From: Myrmaecium sp. VS I D KN 1
Lineage: Eukaryota > Ascomycota > Dothideomycetes > Valsariales > Valsariaceae
DNA: 64,000 nt
Assembly: GCA_019775845.1 (NCBI GenBank)
Contig: JADQAV010000017.1
Coordinates: 62,001 to 126,000, forward strand
Reading direction: 5' to 3'
The translations under genes were made by a program, and so were the position numbers. This document shows, one piece after another, positions 32,546 to 43,500 of this stretch. Each line of letters starts with the position of its first letter. Position 1 is the stretch's first letter. The notes under the pieces are model-generated. The model was not told where the DNA came from. It saw only the letters and a program-made list of their open reading frames with translations, and did not search any database.

Positions 32546-34145
32546 ATGCAGACCGCAATCCTCCTCAGCTCGCTCCTCGCAGCGACCAACGCCGTCACCG
32601 CCGCCGCCGAAACAGTCGTCGGCGCCTTCATCTTCTCCCGGCACGGCGACCGAACCGCCAAAGCGCTCGCGCCCGCCAACCTGACCGACCTCGGCTACGT
32701 CCAGGTCTACCAGCGGGGGCAGTACTACCGGTCGCGCTACCTGGACGCGGACAGCGACGCGTACATCGCGGGCATCGCCACCGACCTCGTTCGACCGTCC
32801 CAGCTGGACGTCTCGGCGCCCGCCGACGTCGTCCTGGGCAGCTCCGCCCTCGGCTTCCTCCAGGGGCTCTACCCGCCCGCGGGCGCCGCGGCCACCGCCC
32901 AGACCCTCGCGAATGGGTCGACCGTTGAGGCGCCCCTGAATGGCTACCAGCTGATTCCGGTGAGCGAGACGAGCGGTGGTAGCAGCGCGGATGCGGAGGA
33001 TACGGCTTGGCTGCAGTCGACGGATGACTGCACCAATGCGGTTACCAGCTCGGCCGAGTACTACAACTCTTCTGCCTACCTTGAGCTCCTCGAGTCTACG
33101 AAGGACTTTTACACCCGCCTCCTTCCCGTCGTCAACGCTACCTTCTCCGCTGACGAGGTCACCTTCAAGAATGCGTATACAGGTGAGCCTATATGCCCCC
33201 TTTGTCAGACAGCACTAACGTCCCCTCCCCTCCCCCCTAGTCTTCGACCTCATCAACGTAGCCACCATCCACAACACCACCATCCCCTCCTCCTCCCTGC
33301 TCGACGACGCCACCCTCTTCCAGCTCCGCACCCTCGCCGACGCGCACGAATGGGGGCTCGCCTACAACGCCTCCTCCCCGATCCGGGCCATGGCCGGCAT
33401 GGAGCTCGCCGCCGAGATCCTCGACGGCCTCAACACCACCGTCGCGGGGGCCGGCGCCCAAAAGCTGACCATCCAATTCGGCTCCTACGGCACCTTCCTC
33501 TCCTTCTTCGGCCTCGCGAAGCTGCCCGCCGCCTCCGTCAACTTCACCGGCATCCCCGACTACGCCAGCACCATGGTCTTCGAGCTCTTCACAAACGCCT
33601 CCACTTCCTCCTCTTCCTCCTCCTCCTCCTCGTTCCCCGCTACGGAAGACCTGCACGTCCGCTTCCTCTTCCACAACGGCAGCGCGGCCGGCACCACCAC
33701 CGCGCCCACCGTCTACCCCCTCTTCAACACCACCGCCGCCTCCCTCCCCTGGTCCGATTTCGTGACCCACATGCAGTCCCTCACCGTCGCCAGCACCGCC
33801 GACTGGTGCAGCATCTGCGGCGTCGATAGCGGGTCGACCTGCGCCGCCTACTCCAACACCTCCTCATCCAGCACCACCTCTTCCTCCAGCGGAAAAGGAA
33901 GCGGTAACGGATCCAACATCTCCCCCGCCGTCGGCGGCGTCATCGGCGCCATGGTCACGCTGGCTGTGGTGTTGATCACGGCGGGTTTGGCCGCGGTGCT
34001 GGGCGGCTGGCGCGTGGTGAGCACGAAGCGGCTGCGCGCGATGAGCACCACGGCTCCTTCGTCCGTTGGGAGTGGACGGTTGAGTCCGGAGGAGGGGGGT
34101 GGGGCGGAGAAGGCGGCGGTGGCGGTGGGGGGGAAGAGGGGGTGA
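32546..34145 (+). CDS. Membrane-anchored histidine-phosphatase-like protein
   Basis: Two exons, 32546..33182 and 33241..34145, give 513 residues. A signal peptide (1-20, MQTAILLSSLLAATNAVTAA) precedes the phosphohistidine motif FSRHGDRTAK (Arg32, His33). The ectodomain has many Asn-x-Ser/Thr sites and paired Cys (TDDC; DWCSICG; STCAAY). Near the C-terminus is a membrane helix (GGVIGAMVTLAVVLITAGLA) and a short basic cytosolic tail. It belongs to the branch-2 histidine acid phosphatase fold. However, where acid phosphatases and phytases have the His-Asp proton-donor dyad, the sequence is QFGSYGTFLSFFGLA, so the dyad is replaced by Gly-Ser. Activity may be lost or altered; a cell-surface sensor or binding role is possible. 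Family is firm, function uncertain. Confidence 0.88.
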
Positions 34146-34344
34146 GTTGGTGCTGGGTGGGGTCGATGTCCATAGGAGGAGTGGGGGTTGTTGAGCGTAC
34201 ATGTCATGGAGGGAAAATGTTACGGACGGAACGAAGAGAGGTGGTTGGAGATGGCGAGGTGAGTTGGACGGGACTGTGCGGACGTGCGATACGGTGATGA
34301 TCATGCTAGTTTGTAAATATGTATTGAACCCACCAACCCACCCC
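34146..34344. other. Short convergent gap
   Basis: 200 bp of 3' flanks between the phosphatase-like gene and RNase III. No structure was recognised. Confidence 0.5.
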
Positions 34345-35868
34345 CTACGCCCCGCTCCCCTCCCCCTCCTCCCGTTCCCTCTCCCGTTCCCTCTCCCTCT
34401 CCCTCTCCCTCCTCCTCCCCTCCACCCACCTCTCCCTCTTCCCCCTCACATCCCTCAGCACCTCCGCGACCTCCCCCCGATCGGTGAGCGCGCGCAGCGC
34501 CGCCTGCGCGCCCGCCGCGACCATGTTCTGCCCTTCCCCTTCGCCGAGGCGGACGCGCTGGTGGCCCCAGCCCGTCAGGTAGACGGCCATGGCGTAGCGC
34601 TGCTTGCCCGTGGCGCGGTCGAAGACCATGTCGCGCGTGCGCTCGTAGGTGAGCGTGGCGGGGGCGCCGGGCGCGAGGACGAGTTGGGAGAGGGTGTGTT
34701 TGGCTTTGGTGGGGTCGATGGTGGTGGGGGGTTGCGCGGTGGTGGGAGTGCTTTTTTCTGGCGCGTGGGGTTCGGAGGGGGTTTGTTGCTGATGCTGTTG
34801 TGACGTGGAGGAAGTTGATGTGGATGCGGCCGCCAGACCGCCGTAGTACGTGCGATCCTCCTCCAGTAGGCGCTCGGCGAAGAGCGCTTCGAGCCAGCGT
34901 TCGGCGGTGGCGAAGCCATTGCCGCTACCACCCTCTCCCTCTCCCTCTTCCCCCTCTCCCCCACCCATCACGACGGCAGCGATGTACGCCTCGAACACAT
35001 CGCCGAGGACCTTGACCCAGGCCTTCTCGCTGACGGCGCCGCGGTTCGCGTGCCGAATCCGGCCCTCGAACCCGTACCGGCGCGCGTACCCGGCCAGGTT
35101 GACGTTCTTGACGAGCGCCTCCCGCAGCTGGGACTGCTGGCCCGCGGTCAGGTGGGCGAAGCGGGCGTGGATGATCCGGCTGGCGATCAGCTCGAGATAG
35201 GCGTCCCCGAGCAGCTCGAGCCGCTCGTAGTGCACGAGCTGGTCCGGGGCCAGGATGGTGGGCGGCAGCGACGGCGCGTCTGGTGGGAGGGTCGCGTTGA
35301 GGGAGGAGTGGGTGAAGGTTGGGGCGTGCAGGGCCGCGGGGATGGGCGGAAGCGGCGGCAGGGAGGCGGCGAGGTGGGTGAGCGGGGTGGACGACGGGGT
35401 GTAGGGTGGAATTGGGGCGAGGTGGGTGAGCGACGGATGGGTCACATTGAGGTGGCGGAGAGCGGGAGTGGTCGGGGAGGCGTAGAGGAGTGAATGCAGG
35501 TGCTGAGCTGCCGCGGAGATGGCGGTGTCGCTGGGGTCCGAGGAGGAGGCGCTCGAGTCGACGAGTTGCTCGAGCAGGGTTTTGAAGATTTGCGCTGGAT
35601 CCGCGGGGGTTTGGCGGCGCTGTTGTTGCGGTTGTTTCTGTGAGTGATGCTGGTGGTTCTGGTGGTGGTGAGGTCCTCTGCCGTCGCCGGAGCCGTTGTA
35701 CTGCGAATGCGAACGGTGCGTCCCATTCCGGTAAGGATTCGGGAAGTTCCTCTGCTCTTGTGAATCCCGTCCTAGATTGCTAGAACCGTTTCCGTCCCCA
35801 TAGGGCCTTTGCTTCTTCTGCGCGTGGCCGTGACCGTCCTGCTCAGGCCGCGGTCGCTTTTCGCCCAT
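34345..35868 (-). CDS. rnt1: RNase III (Rnt1-type)
   Basis: Single exon, 507 residues. The N-terminal 90 residues are His/Gln/Arg-rich and disordered. A helical region of about 110 residues precedes the RNase III domain. The signature HYERLELLGDAYLELIASRII holds the first catalytic acidic residues. LGDVFEAYIAAVV holds the second Asp and Glu needed for metal binding. After a Glu/Gly and Ser/Gln spacer comes a double-strand RNA-binding-like domain (LTYERTRDMVF, YAMAVYLTGWGHQRVRLGEG, MVAAGAQAALRAL). The protein ends in a tail of REREREREE repeats encoded by a CTCTCC-type microsatellite. It should process pre-rRNA 3' ends and snRNA/snoRNA precursors in the nucleus, as yeast Rnt1 does. There is no helicase or PAZ domain, so it is not a Dicer. 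It is divergent from mS33. Confidence 0.92.
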   Translation of the reverse strand: MGEKRPRPEQDGHGHAQKKQRPYGDGNGSSNLGRDSQEQRNFPNPYRNGTHRSHSQYNGSGDGRGPHHHQNHQHHSQKQPQQQRRQTPADPAQIFKTLLEQLVDSSASSSDPSDTAISAAAQHLHSLLYASPTTPALRHLNVTHPSLTHLAPIPPYTPSSTPLTHLAASLPPLPPIPAALHAPTFTHSSLNATLPPDAPSLPPTILAPDQLVHYERLELLGDAYLELIASRIIHARFAHLTAGQQSQLREALVKNVNLAGYARRYGFEGRIRHANRGAVSEKAWVKVLGDVFEAYIAAVVMGGGEGEEGEGEGGSGNGFATAERWLEALFAERLLEEDRTYYGGLAAASTSTSSTSQQHQQQTPSEPHAPEKSTPTTAQPPTTIDPTKAKHTLSQLVLAPGAPATLTYERTRDMVFDRATGKQRYAMAVYLTGWGHQRVRLGEGEGQNMVAAGAQAALRALTDRGEVAEVLRDVRGKRERWVEGRRREREREREREREREEGEGSGA

Positions 35869-36352
35869 GGCTGGCGCGATAGTGGAAGACTAAGAGAGAC
35901 TGAAAGAAGAGATGATAGTCCTAACAGCGCGCTGCACATGCGATTGCGAGTTCCTTTAGGGGGTTTCCAGTAGCTCTTTCTCGTATTTCTCTCCTCACAC
36001 AGCGAACATTCATCAAGAACCGCCAAAGCCGTGCGCAGTCGGTTACAACGTAATATACGAAGTCGAAGAAAGACGTTCGCAACGAAGAGCACCAGCCAGG
36101 GACCAGTCCCCAAACCAGCCTAGCGCCTCCCCCATCTACATACACCGGCTCTCCCCGAAGTTCCCAAACCTCAACTCTCACCTCCGTCCCGCAATCCGCA
36201 ATAGATCCGCAAACCCATCGACCTCCACCAACCTCCGGACGCGGCGCGCGCACCATCTCAATCCCCTCCAAAACTCCAGGGCGCACCTCCGTCGCTCCCC
36301 TCCTCCCGTCCTCGAAACCCCCAACGGGGAAAAAAGACACAGCGAGACCAGA
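35869..36352. promoter_or_regulatory. Divergent promoter, RNase III / mS33
   Basis: 484 bp between divergent start codons. It is CT-rich near the mS33 start. No other gene was seen. Confidence 0.5.
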
Positions 36353-36741
36353 ATGTCGGTCCCCGCCCACCGACTCGCCGCGCTCAAGCAGCTGCAGTGC
36401 CGCATCTTCCAGACCGTCTACAACCCGACCGGGGTGCGGCAGGGCGGCAAGGTGCTCCGGGAGCGGCTCAAGGGCCCCGCCGTCGCCGCCTACTACCCCC
36501 GCCGCGTGAATTGGGACAAGATGCTCCAGGCGATCATCCCCGAGGGCACGTTTTACAATGAGCCTGAGCTCGATCGGGTCGAGCATGTCGCTTTGTGCGT
36601 TTTATCCTCCTTTCTCCTGTGCTCGTTTTGAGGTGAGAAAATGGATATGCTGACTTTGAATGATGCAGGCAAAAATCCCGCGGTAAGGGTGTGGTGACAA
36701 AGAAGCGTGGGCCGCCGGAGGCGTACAAGAAGAAGAAGTAG
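36353..36741 (+). CDS. rsm27: Mitochondrial small ribosomal subunit protein mS33
   Basis: Two exons, 36353..36594 and 36669..36741, give 104 residues. The sequence MSVPAHRLAALKQLQCRIFQ, NPTGVRQGGKVLRERLKGPAV, YYPRRVNWDKM and the basic end KSRGKGVVTKKRGPPEAYKKKK match the fungal Rsm27/mS33 family. The protein is a structural component of the mitochondrial 37S subunit head. The donor is GTGCGT at 36595, slightly unusual but in phase with the conserved Ala-Leu-Gln-Lys-Ser junction. The basic N-terminus fits mitochondrial targeting. Its size equals that of its homologues, so it is complete. Confidence 0.92.
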
Positions 36742-38842
36742 GGGAAGTCGTCGTTGTAGTCGGAATCGTTCGAGTGGGCCACGTGATACCCGTGTCGCGC
36801 GCCGGTGAGCAAGGGACGAGCGGAGGCGAGGTCAGACCGGGGCTTGCTAGGCACCGGAGCAGGAGGGTGAAAAAGAGGACGAGGAGATTTTCAGGATTTT
36901 GCCGAATTGCGCATCATCGAGAAGTGAGGAAGGTGCACGATCCCGTGGAAGGTTGGGGGGAATGGGGAAGGAGAAAAGGATCCTGGATAATGGACCGGAG
37001 ACGAGCTGGAGCGGATACACACGTTGGGATGTACGATACCATATGATACGATCAAGCACGGAATGAAGGGAAACCCTCAGGCGAGAGGGATCAAAACTGC
37101 GTTGCGTTTTCTTGCCAAGGATGTGCATGCATGCTGTTGTGCTGTGGGCCAGAGAGAGAAAGAGGGGGGGCTGTCAATGATCTTATGCTTGAACACTTTT
37201 TCGTTTCTCTATGCTCCCTCCTGCATCCTTTCTCCACGTCCTCCCCACCTCATCTTTCACGATTGCGGCGATAGGCAGTTCATCGGGGAGGTGGACGTAG
37301 GATGCCTTATGCGAGGGGAGAGAAGTCATGACTATTCCTCATCTCTGATGCTCCGTGACTGATAGATCGGAGGAGGCAATGAGGCTCTGCATCGAAGGAG
37401 GCGCGGAGGTAGAAAGTTAGCACACCCGGATGGATAACTTCGATCGTCCTCTGCAACGACCGGAGGAGGGACACCAGATCTGCGAGACATGTACCAAAGA
37501 ACAAGATATCCTAGCAAGAAGATCACTCCCTTCCAAAAGCAAGCAGACTCACATCACTCACATAACACGGACAGACTGCTTGGATAGATATGGAAAGCGA
37601 AAGGGTGAATAGGAAACAGATCTCCTTTAGCTATGTGTCTTATCAAAAGAAGAAAAAAGGAACTTTGAGAGAAGAAACAAGAAAAAAGAACAACAGCTTC
37701 ACGATGCTTCCCATTCCCTCTCCCCTCCATCCACCCCTTTCCCACCGCTCACACCCGGAAACCGAAAACCGAAAACCCACCAAAGGGGAAAGAAAAAAAA
37801 GGGTACGGAGAACAAAACAGATGTGGAGCATAAAAGTGACGAAGATGAAAAAAGTGGAATCAAAGGTTTGGGAGTAAAGAAGAACAAAAAAGGTTTCCCA
37901 TCAGAACGGGAGAACAGAAGGAAGATAGTACAGTAAACTCCATGTTGTGAACCGCCCCCATCTCATCAAACACCACAAGCTTCCATCCATCCACATGTGG
38001 CAAAGGAACACCTACTCTCCCTCCTCCTTCCTGCCGTCTGTCTAAGGGGGAAAGAATCTGTTTACCGCTACGAATTGAGTGTCGGCAGAGGCAAAGCATT
38101 TTTCCCCAGGCAAAGACGGCAGTAGGAAGGGTGGAGAGACAGAGAAGAAAAAAGCAAAATAGAGGCCTTCTGCGGTCGTCCTTCCTCCTCCACTTAGCTT
38201 GACCCTTAGAGGTCAGCAGAAGAGGTAAGACTGAGACCACAGCCGGGAATGAAGAGAAGAGAAGCGAAGAGAAAAAAAAGGGAGAAGTCGAAAAGGTCGA
38301 ACACCCGGCAGTCAAATCCACCCCCGCTGCATCCAAGTCGATTCGTGACGGACAGCAGCCCGCAAAGCAATGACACGCACACACTCCAGAACGGGAACGC
38401 GCATACACAAAGAAAACTAACAGCAACGGCAAATTGCAGACCACGGATAACACCCCAAACGTTTCACGCGCCGAGCGTAACGCCTGCCCACATTGATCTT
38501 GCGGATGATTTCGAGTTCGGTTGCGGACTGGTGTTAAGAGGATGAAGGAGATAAAGAAAGGGACAGCGAGATATCACGAGGCCCTCGAAAGCATATTCCC
38601 ACTTTGCTCCTTCCGTCATGGCGTCATGCTTTTATATGAGTGTTCTTTAGAAGGAGAAAACGGAGATCTGTTGCCGGGCTTGGTCCGGGAGAGATCAATG
38701 TGTTGTATTCGTCGTTTCCATTAAACGCAAGAATGGGATACACACAAGGGTGGGAAAAGAGACGATGAAAACGGTGACGGATGCCGGATTTCGAAAAACA
38801 AGCCAATGGGAAAGTGGTGGTGGTGGTACAACGACGGCGCTA
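36742..38842. other. Intergenic between convergent mS33 and KNR4
   Basis: 2.1 kb without a credible gene. A minus-strand frame of 197 codons (37860-38453) lies in what is probably the KNR4 3' region and is Cys/Leu/Phe-rich with no conserved look. Poly-purine runs occur near 37640-37690 and 37790-37860. Confidence 0.5.
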
Positions 38843-40559
38843 TTATATCTCGACCGTCTTCATTTCGTCGTTCTCCTTGTTCTCTTCGCCCTTCTTCTCG
38901 TCAACCGGGCTCTTGGCCTCCGCGGGCTTGCTGTTGCGCTTTTCGCCGTTCTCCTGGGCGGCCTCCTTGTTTTCCTTCTCGGTAGTGGGGCTACCCTTGC
39001 GACTGGAGTCTAGAAGATCCTGACTGACTCGCGGGCTGCCTCTGGGAGTGGTCATGTCGACCAAATTCTCCTGCGTGCCGTTCTTTGCGGCGGCATCGGC
39101 ATCGGTATGGACCTTGATCGGTGCAGGCGTCTCCTCAGCAACGCGCGCCAACGGACTCGAAATATGCGCGCGCGGGCTCGCGGCGGGGCCCTTGCCGCTG
39201 AGGCGGTGAGGGCTGCGACCGCGCTCTTCCACGCCCGCTCCGGGGCTACCGTATGGGCTGCTAGCTGACGCTGCGCTGGCGGGACCAGCGTGAGGCCCGG
39301 CAGCTGGGTTGATCTGAAGGGTGCTGTTGGGTCGCCTGCGCGGCTTGCGGCCATACTTCTGGTCGCAGCGCCAGCGGAGAATCTCAAGATACGGCGGCTC
39401 CACGTTCTGGCGGGCCTTGAACTCCAGGAGCTTCAACTCCCCAGTCTCTTCGTCAATGTGGACCTTGTCGGAGGCGAGGTCATCAGCGACGATGGCGAGC
39501 ATGTGAGCCCACGAGCGTGCGACAACATATTTGCAGTCGTAGTCGCGACCGAAGATGATCACTTGGCCCCATCGACCAGCAGGTCCGGGAGCAAGATCAA
39601 CGGCAAGGTAGTTGCCACCCCAATCGCGAGCCATTGGGATCCAGGCCGGGTGGGAGTAGGCTTTCTGAACGGCATTGGGCGGCTGGGAATCTTGGCGAGC
39701 GAGAAGTTCTTGTCTCCAGAGTTTGCTGTTGGTAGATGGCTGCTCCGGGGGCGGACTCGTCGATGAAGAAGCGCCAGCGAAGGCCTTGGATGGCATTTGC
39801 GGGGCGGGAATTTCAGTCGGCTTGGCCAGGAACTCCTCGTTCACCGTGCGCCAGTTTTGCCATTCCATCACAATCTCCTCGCAATCAAGCAGCATCATGC
39901 CGAAAATAATCCCAGTGGGAAGACCACCGCGTTCCTGGCCGTCGTGAATTTGCAACGAGTCGCGAACATCCTGCGGCAGGGTGCAGTCCAAATCGTGTTC
40001 GAGTTGATTGACGTCGTTTTGCGTACATCCTTCGCAGAGGTTGTCGAAAAGCTCTTCGTAGTGATCTTCGGCCCAGCGGTCGATACGCTTCCAAGAGTGG
40101 CCCACCGGCGGTGGTGGCGGCATTCCCTCGTTGAAATTCTGCATCTGGATTTCGCCATTTGCGGACTTGTCGAACTTATCGCTCGATTGCCGCATCAAGC
40201 CGGACCGCATGCCAGGGGAGTACGGTGTGGATGGTGAAAGCGGGCCGGAAGGAGAGCCGATGAAGCCATTGCTCATGTTCGACTCTTCGTGGGAGTAGGC
40301 AGAGGTGAGATCCGCTCGGGACTCGTTTGCGGAGGTCGCGACTTGTGTGAGCGGAGCATGGCGGCTCTGAGGGAGAGGAATGTGACGACCGGTGCGGTAC
40401 GGAGAGTCATGATCGGCATGACGGTCGTAGGAGGTCATGGTGTGCCAAAAGGAGCGCCATGTTGAGGTAAGTCTGGTTTCCAGTCAGCATTCGAGGATCC
40501 CTAATCACGACCAAGACCGCCGAAACCGTCCCAGGGAAGCCTTACGATGGTGGTGCCAT
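38843..40559 (-). CDS. knr4: Cell-wall glucan synthesis regulator KNR4/SMI1
   Basis: The main exon 40472..38843 plus a proposed 14-nt first exon, 40559..40546, give 547 residues. The microexon (MAPP plus two bases) splices in phase 2 into LTSTWRSFWHTMTSYDRH, matching the aromatic Phe-Trp-His-Thr start of fungal KNR4 proteins. If it is wrong, translation starts at Met 40438. The SMI1/KNR4 domain spans about 125-370 (WKRIDRWAEDHYEELF, NDVNQLEHDLDCTLP, HDGQERGGLPTGIIFG, GNYLAVDLAPGPAG, WGQVIIFGRDYDCKYVVA, YLEILRWRCDQKYGRK). The remaining third is disordered and Ser/Pro/Glu-rich. KNR4 links the Slt2 cell-integrity pathway to wall gene expression and beta-glucan synthesis. Identification is firm; the first exon is moderate. 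Confidence 0.92.
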
Positions 40560-43500
40560 TGCCGGCACAGGCGCTGCTGGAGAAGACACTTTGGCTGAGT
40601 GTGAGCGGGTTGTTTGAGATGGTATAAACTGCACTCAAACACGCGGTTTGGTCTCTTACGATGCGCCCTGAACGACCAGGGTAGGGGCTAAGGGATGGCG
40701 GGAGTGGAACGAATGCGGCAGAGACGTTCGCACAGTGTCGACCCGGTTTGGTGATTCGACGTGGGTGCAGAGAGAATGGCGAGTGTAGGTCGGGGACGGG
40801 GGATTGTTGGTAAAGAGAGAAAAGTCGGGGTGAAGTTGGAGATGTGAAGTTGCGCGGAAGGAAGAAAGTTGGACAAGATCCCGGAGGCTAGTGACGTGCG
40901 GGAAAGGGGCCAAGAAGGAGAAGGGGAGAGGCGGCGGTGGATGGTGGACGGTGGGTGGTGGGTGGTGGTGGGTGCGGTAAGGCAGAGGTTGCTTGGAGGT
41001 GCTTGTGTTGCAATCGGGGGCGGTGGAGTGGGCACTCTCTAACGTTAGCCCAGGCCGAGCCGGGAGATGCGCGCTGGGACTCGGTGGAGAGAGCTGAAGT
41101 GGGAACAGCAGCAGCAGCGATGATGGGAGAGACGACGAGCAGCAGCAACAGCAGCAGCAGGAACAGCAGATATGGAGTGCAGAATCGCGGCGTGGCGGGC
41201 GGTAGGGCAGCTGCTAGCAAGCGGTGGCAGATTCCAGCGTGTGGGCGTGGGCAAGGAGGGTGTTCATCAAGCCGGTGGTGGGTGCGCGCGTAGGAGGAAA
41301 GGGAGAAACGCCGGTTTTTAGCATCCATGTCAAGACCTAAGAGGTGGTGCCCTAATGGTGGAGCAGCGGATGAGGCTTTCTGTTTTCCATGCCGCGCCTC
41401 CCTCACCTGCACCACACACACCACCCACTGTACCTGCTACCGGCGCATCCACCACCACGCACACACGCACGTCCGCACGGTACACACGCACAATGCACCA
41501 CGCACACCAAACCTCTACCGGACCGTCCATCACCCTGGACTCGAGAGCGTTCTCCTGCGCGCGTCCCAGCTTCCAGTCGACGTGCCTCGCGGGTCTGACA
41601 GTGGTCTGGCATCGCACCGGATTGCAGGCGGCTGAGTGATGCTGCCGCAGGATGTGTCTATACCTTATATCTTAAGGGAACCAGATAATAGGATCGAACG
41701 AGCTGGAACGAGCTCGGCCCTTGTCTTGCTAAATAATTGCAAATATGCTCCCTATCTACTACTGTACCTTATGCTATAGTCTTTAAGAACGTGCAATAGA
41801 CATTGCAAGAGAATATGCATGTTTTCTTAAGGACTGGCTACGGCATCTGGTACACGCGGTCAACAGCGCCAGTCCCTGTCATCAAGCTGTTTGCAGCCTG
41901 GTCAAACAAGTCTTCCGTTGTTTGTCCCTTCCTCATCGCCTACCGCCGACTTGTTATTGTTGTGATTCTTGTTGTCGTTGCTACCCGCCAGCCGACCAAC
42001 CAACTAGCATCGCAACCGACAACCCCATGTTATCAAGATCCGGCGACGAATGGGAGATTCCCCTCCCCGCTCGTCCAACTTTCTTCCATGCCATCCCGTC
42101 CATCGCTTCCAAACGGTCTGAAGCTAAGCGGTGCCCTGACAAGCCCACTGCAACGGGCAGACAGAACCCTGAGAGAAAGAAAGAAAAAAAAGGGATCTTC
42201 TGCTTGCCGTTCTGCTGCTGCTGCCCCGCCATATCCATGCTCTGTCACTTCTAACCCGCCGTCCGACCTGGCGGGCGGACCGGAGCCGAAGGAATGAACG
42301 AAGGAAGGATCGAAAGAGAAGAGAACACCATCAGCAACGGAAGCATGGAAGAAAGCCAGCCCAGTATCCCTCCCTGTCATTCTCCCGACCGCCATTCGCC
42401 GGGTTGACGATCGTGCCTGGATTAGGGGCGACGCCCTGAAAGGCGCTACAAGGGAGGGGAAGAAGGGAGGGGACGCTGCGTGCTGCTTGGCTTGGCTGGC
42501 GCCCTTTCCCCTTTCCTATGCGCCCCCTTCTTTCGAAACAAGCAACGGTCCCCGTCATCCACATCCCGCGCGCGGTCAATCCCTCAAAGGCGTCCTTTCC
42601 ATCCCCTTCCCCTTCCCCTTTTCCTTTAATTTACCAGGGCCCAGAACCCTCCCCTTTTTCTCTAACGGTGTATGTATCTACTAGTAGTAGAGTTTCATGT
42701 TTTGGACCGTTGGAAAATGTAGAAGAAAGGGGAGACCAAGTGAATAGAGGGAACGAAAATTGGAAAGACGCGTGGGCGCGTGTATAAAGGAAAAAAATGT
42801 GGTGTACAGAGATGCATTCACGCGCGCGGGAAAACCAATGCACACCCCCTGAGGCGCCCGCCAACCTCCGAGGTTCCCCCCTTTTTCTCCCCGTCCTTCC
42901 TTCAGGGTTCAGCAAGGCACGCCGGAGAAAAAGAAAAAAAAAAAGAAAAGAAAACGCGCGTCCAACCACACACAAGTCTTCGAACCACCTTCTTCTGGTA
43001 TTGCACGCTCTCTCGCCCGACGGATTTTGTATATGTATGAGTGACGTCCATCGTGATAGATCTCCCCATCTCTCTTCCTTTTCGGACACGGCAAGGCCAG
43101 GACAGCAGGGAGATAAGGCAGGAAGACAGCGGCAATATGTACTGTACGACCAGGCAGGCAGGCGCTTCCACCTGCCTGCACATCTTCCGTCGTACCCCCT
43201 TCACGGGGCGGCAAGTAAGCCGAGAGGATGAGGTTCCCTCCGCGTACGAAGTAGAGTAGAACGCTCCCTATCCGATACAGCGCCTCGTGGTACAGTTGCA
43301 CAACCACGAAGGACCGACGGACATCTCCGCAACCAGCGATGGAATGAGGAGAATGAGTGCTCGAAAGGAGCCGTTCAGCAACATATGCACTCCCTACCGT
43401 ACTAGTAGTTATACCTACTCACGCGTACCAACTGGGGTGTGAGATTAAGGTAGGGCGAAGAAGGGTAAATATGGTGTTCAGATCATCACTCTAACCGACG

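Noticed and set aside
37860-38453. 197-codon minus-strand frame
   Set aside because: Cys/Phe/Leu-rich frame in probable 3' flank of KNR4, no domain.
40888-41424. 178-codon minus-strand frame
   Set aside because: Built on CAG/CACC simple sequence in the KNR4 upstream region; Leu/Pro/His-rich without conservation.
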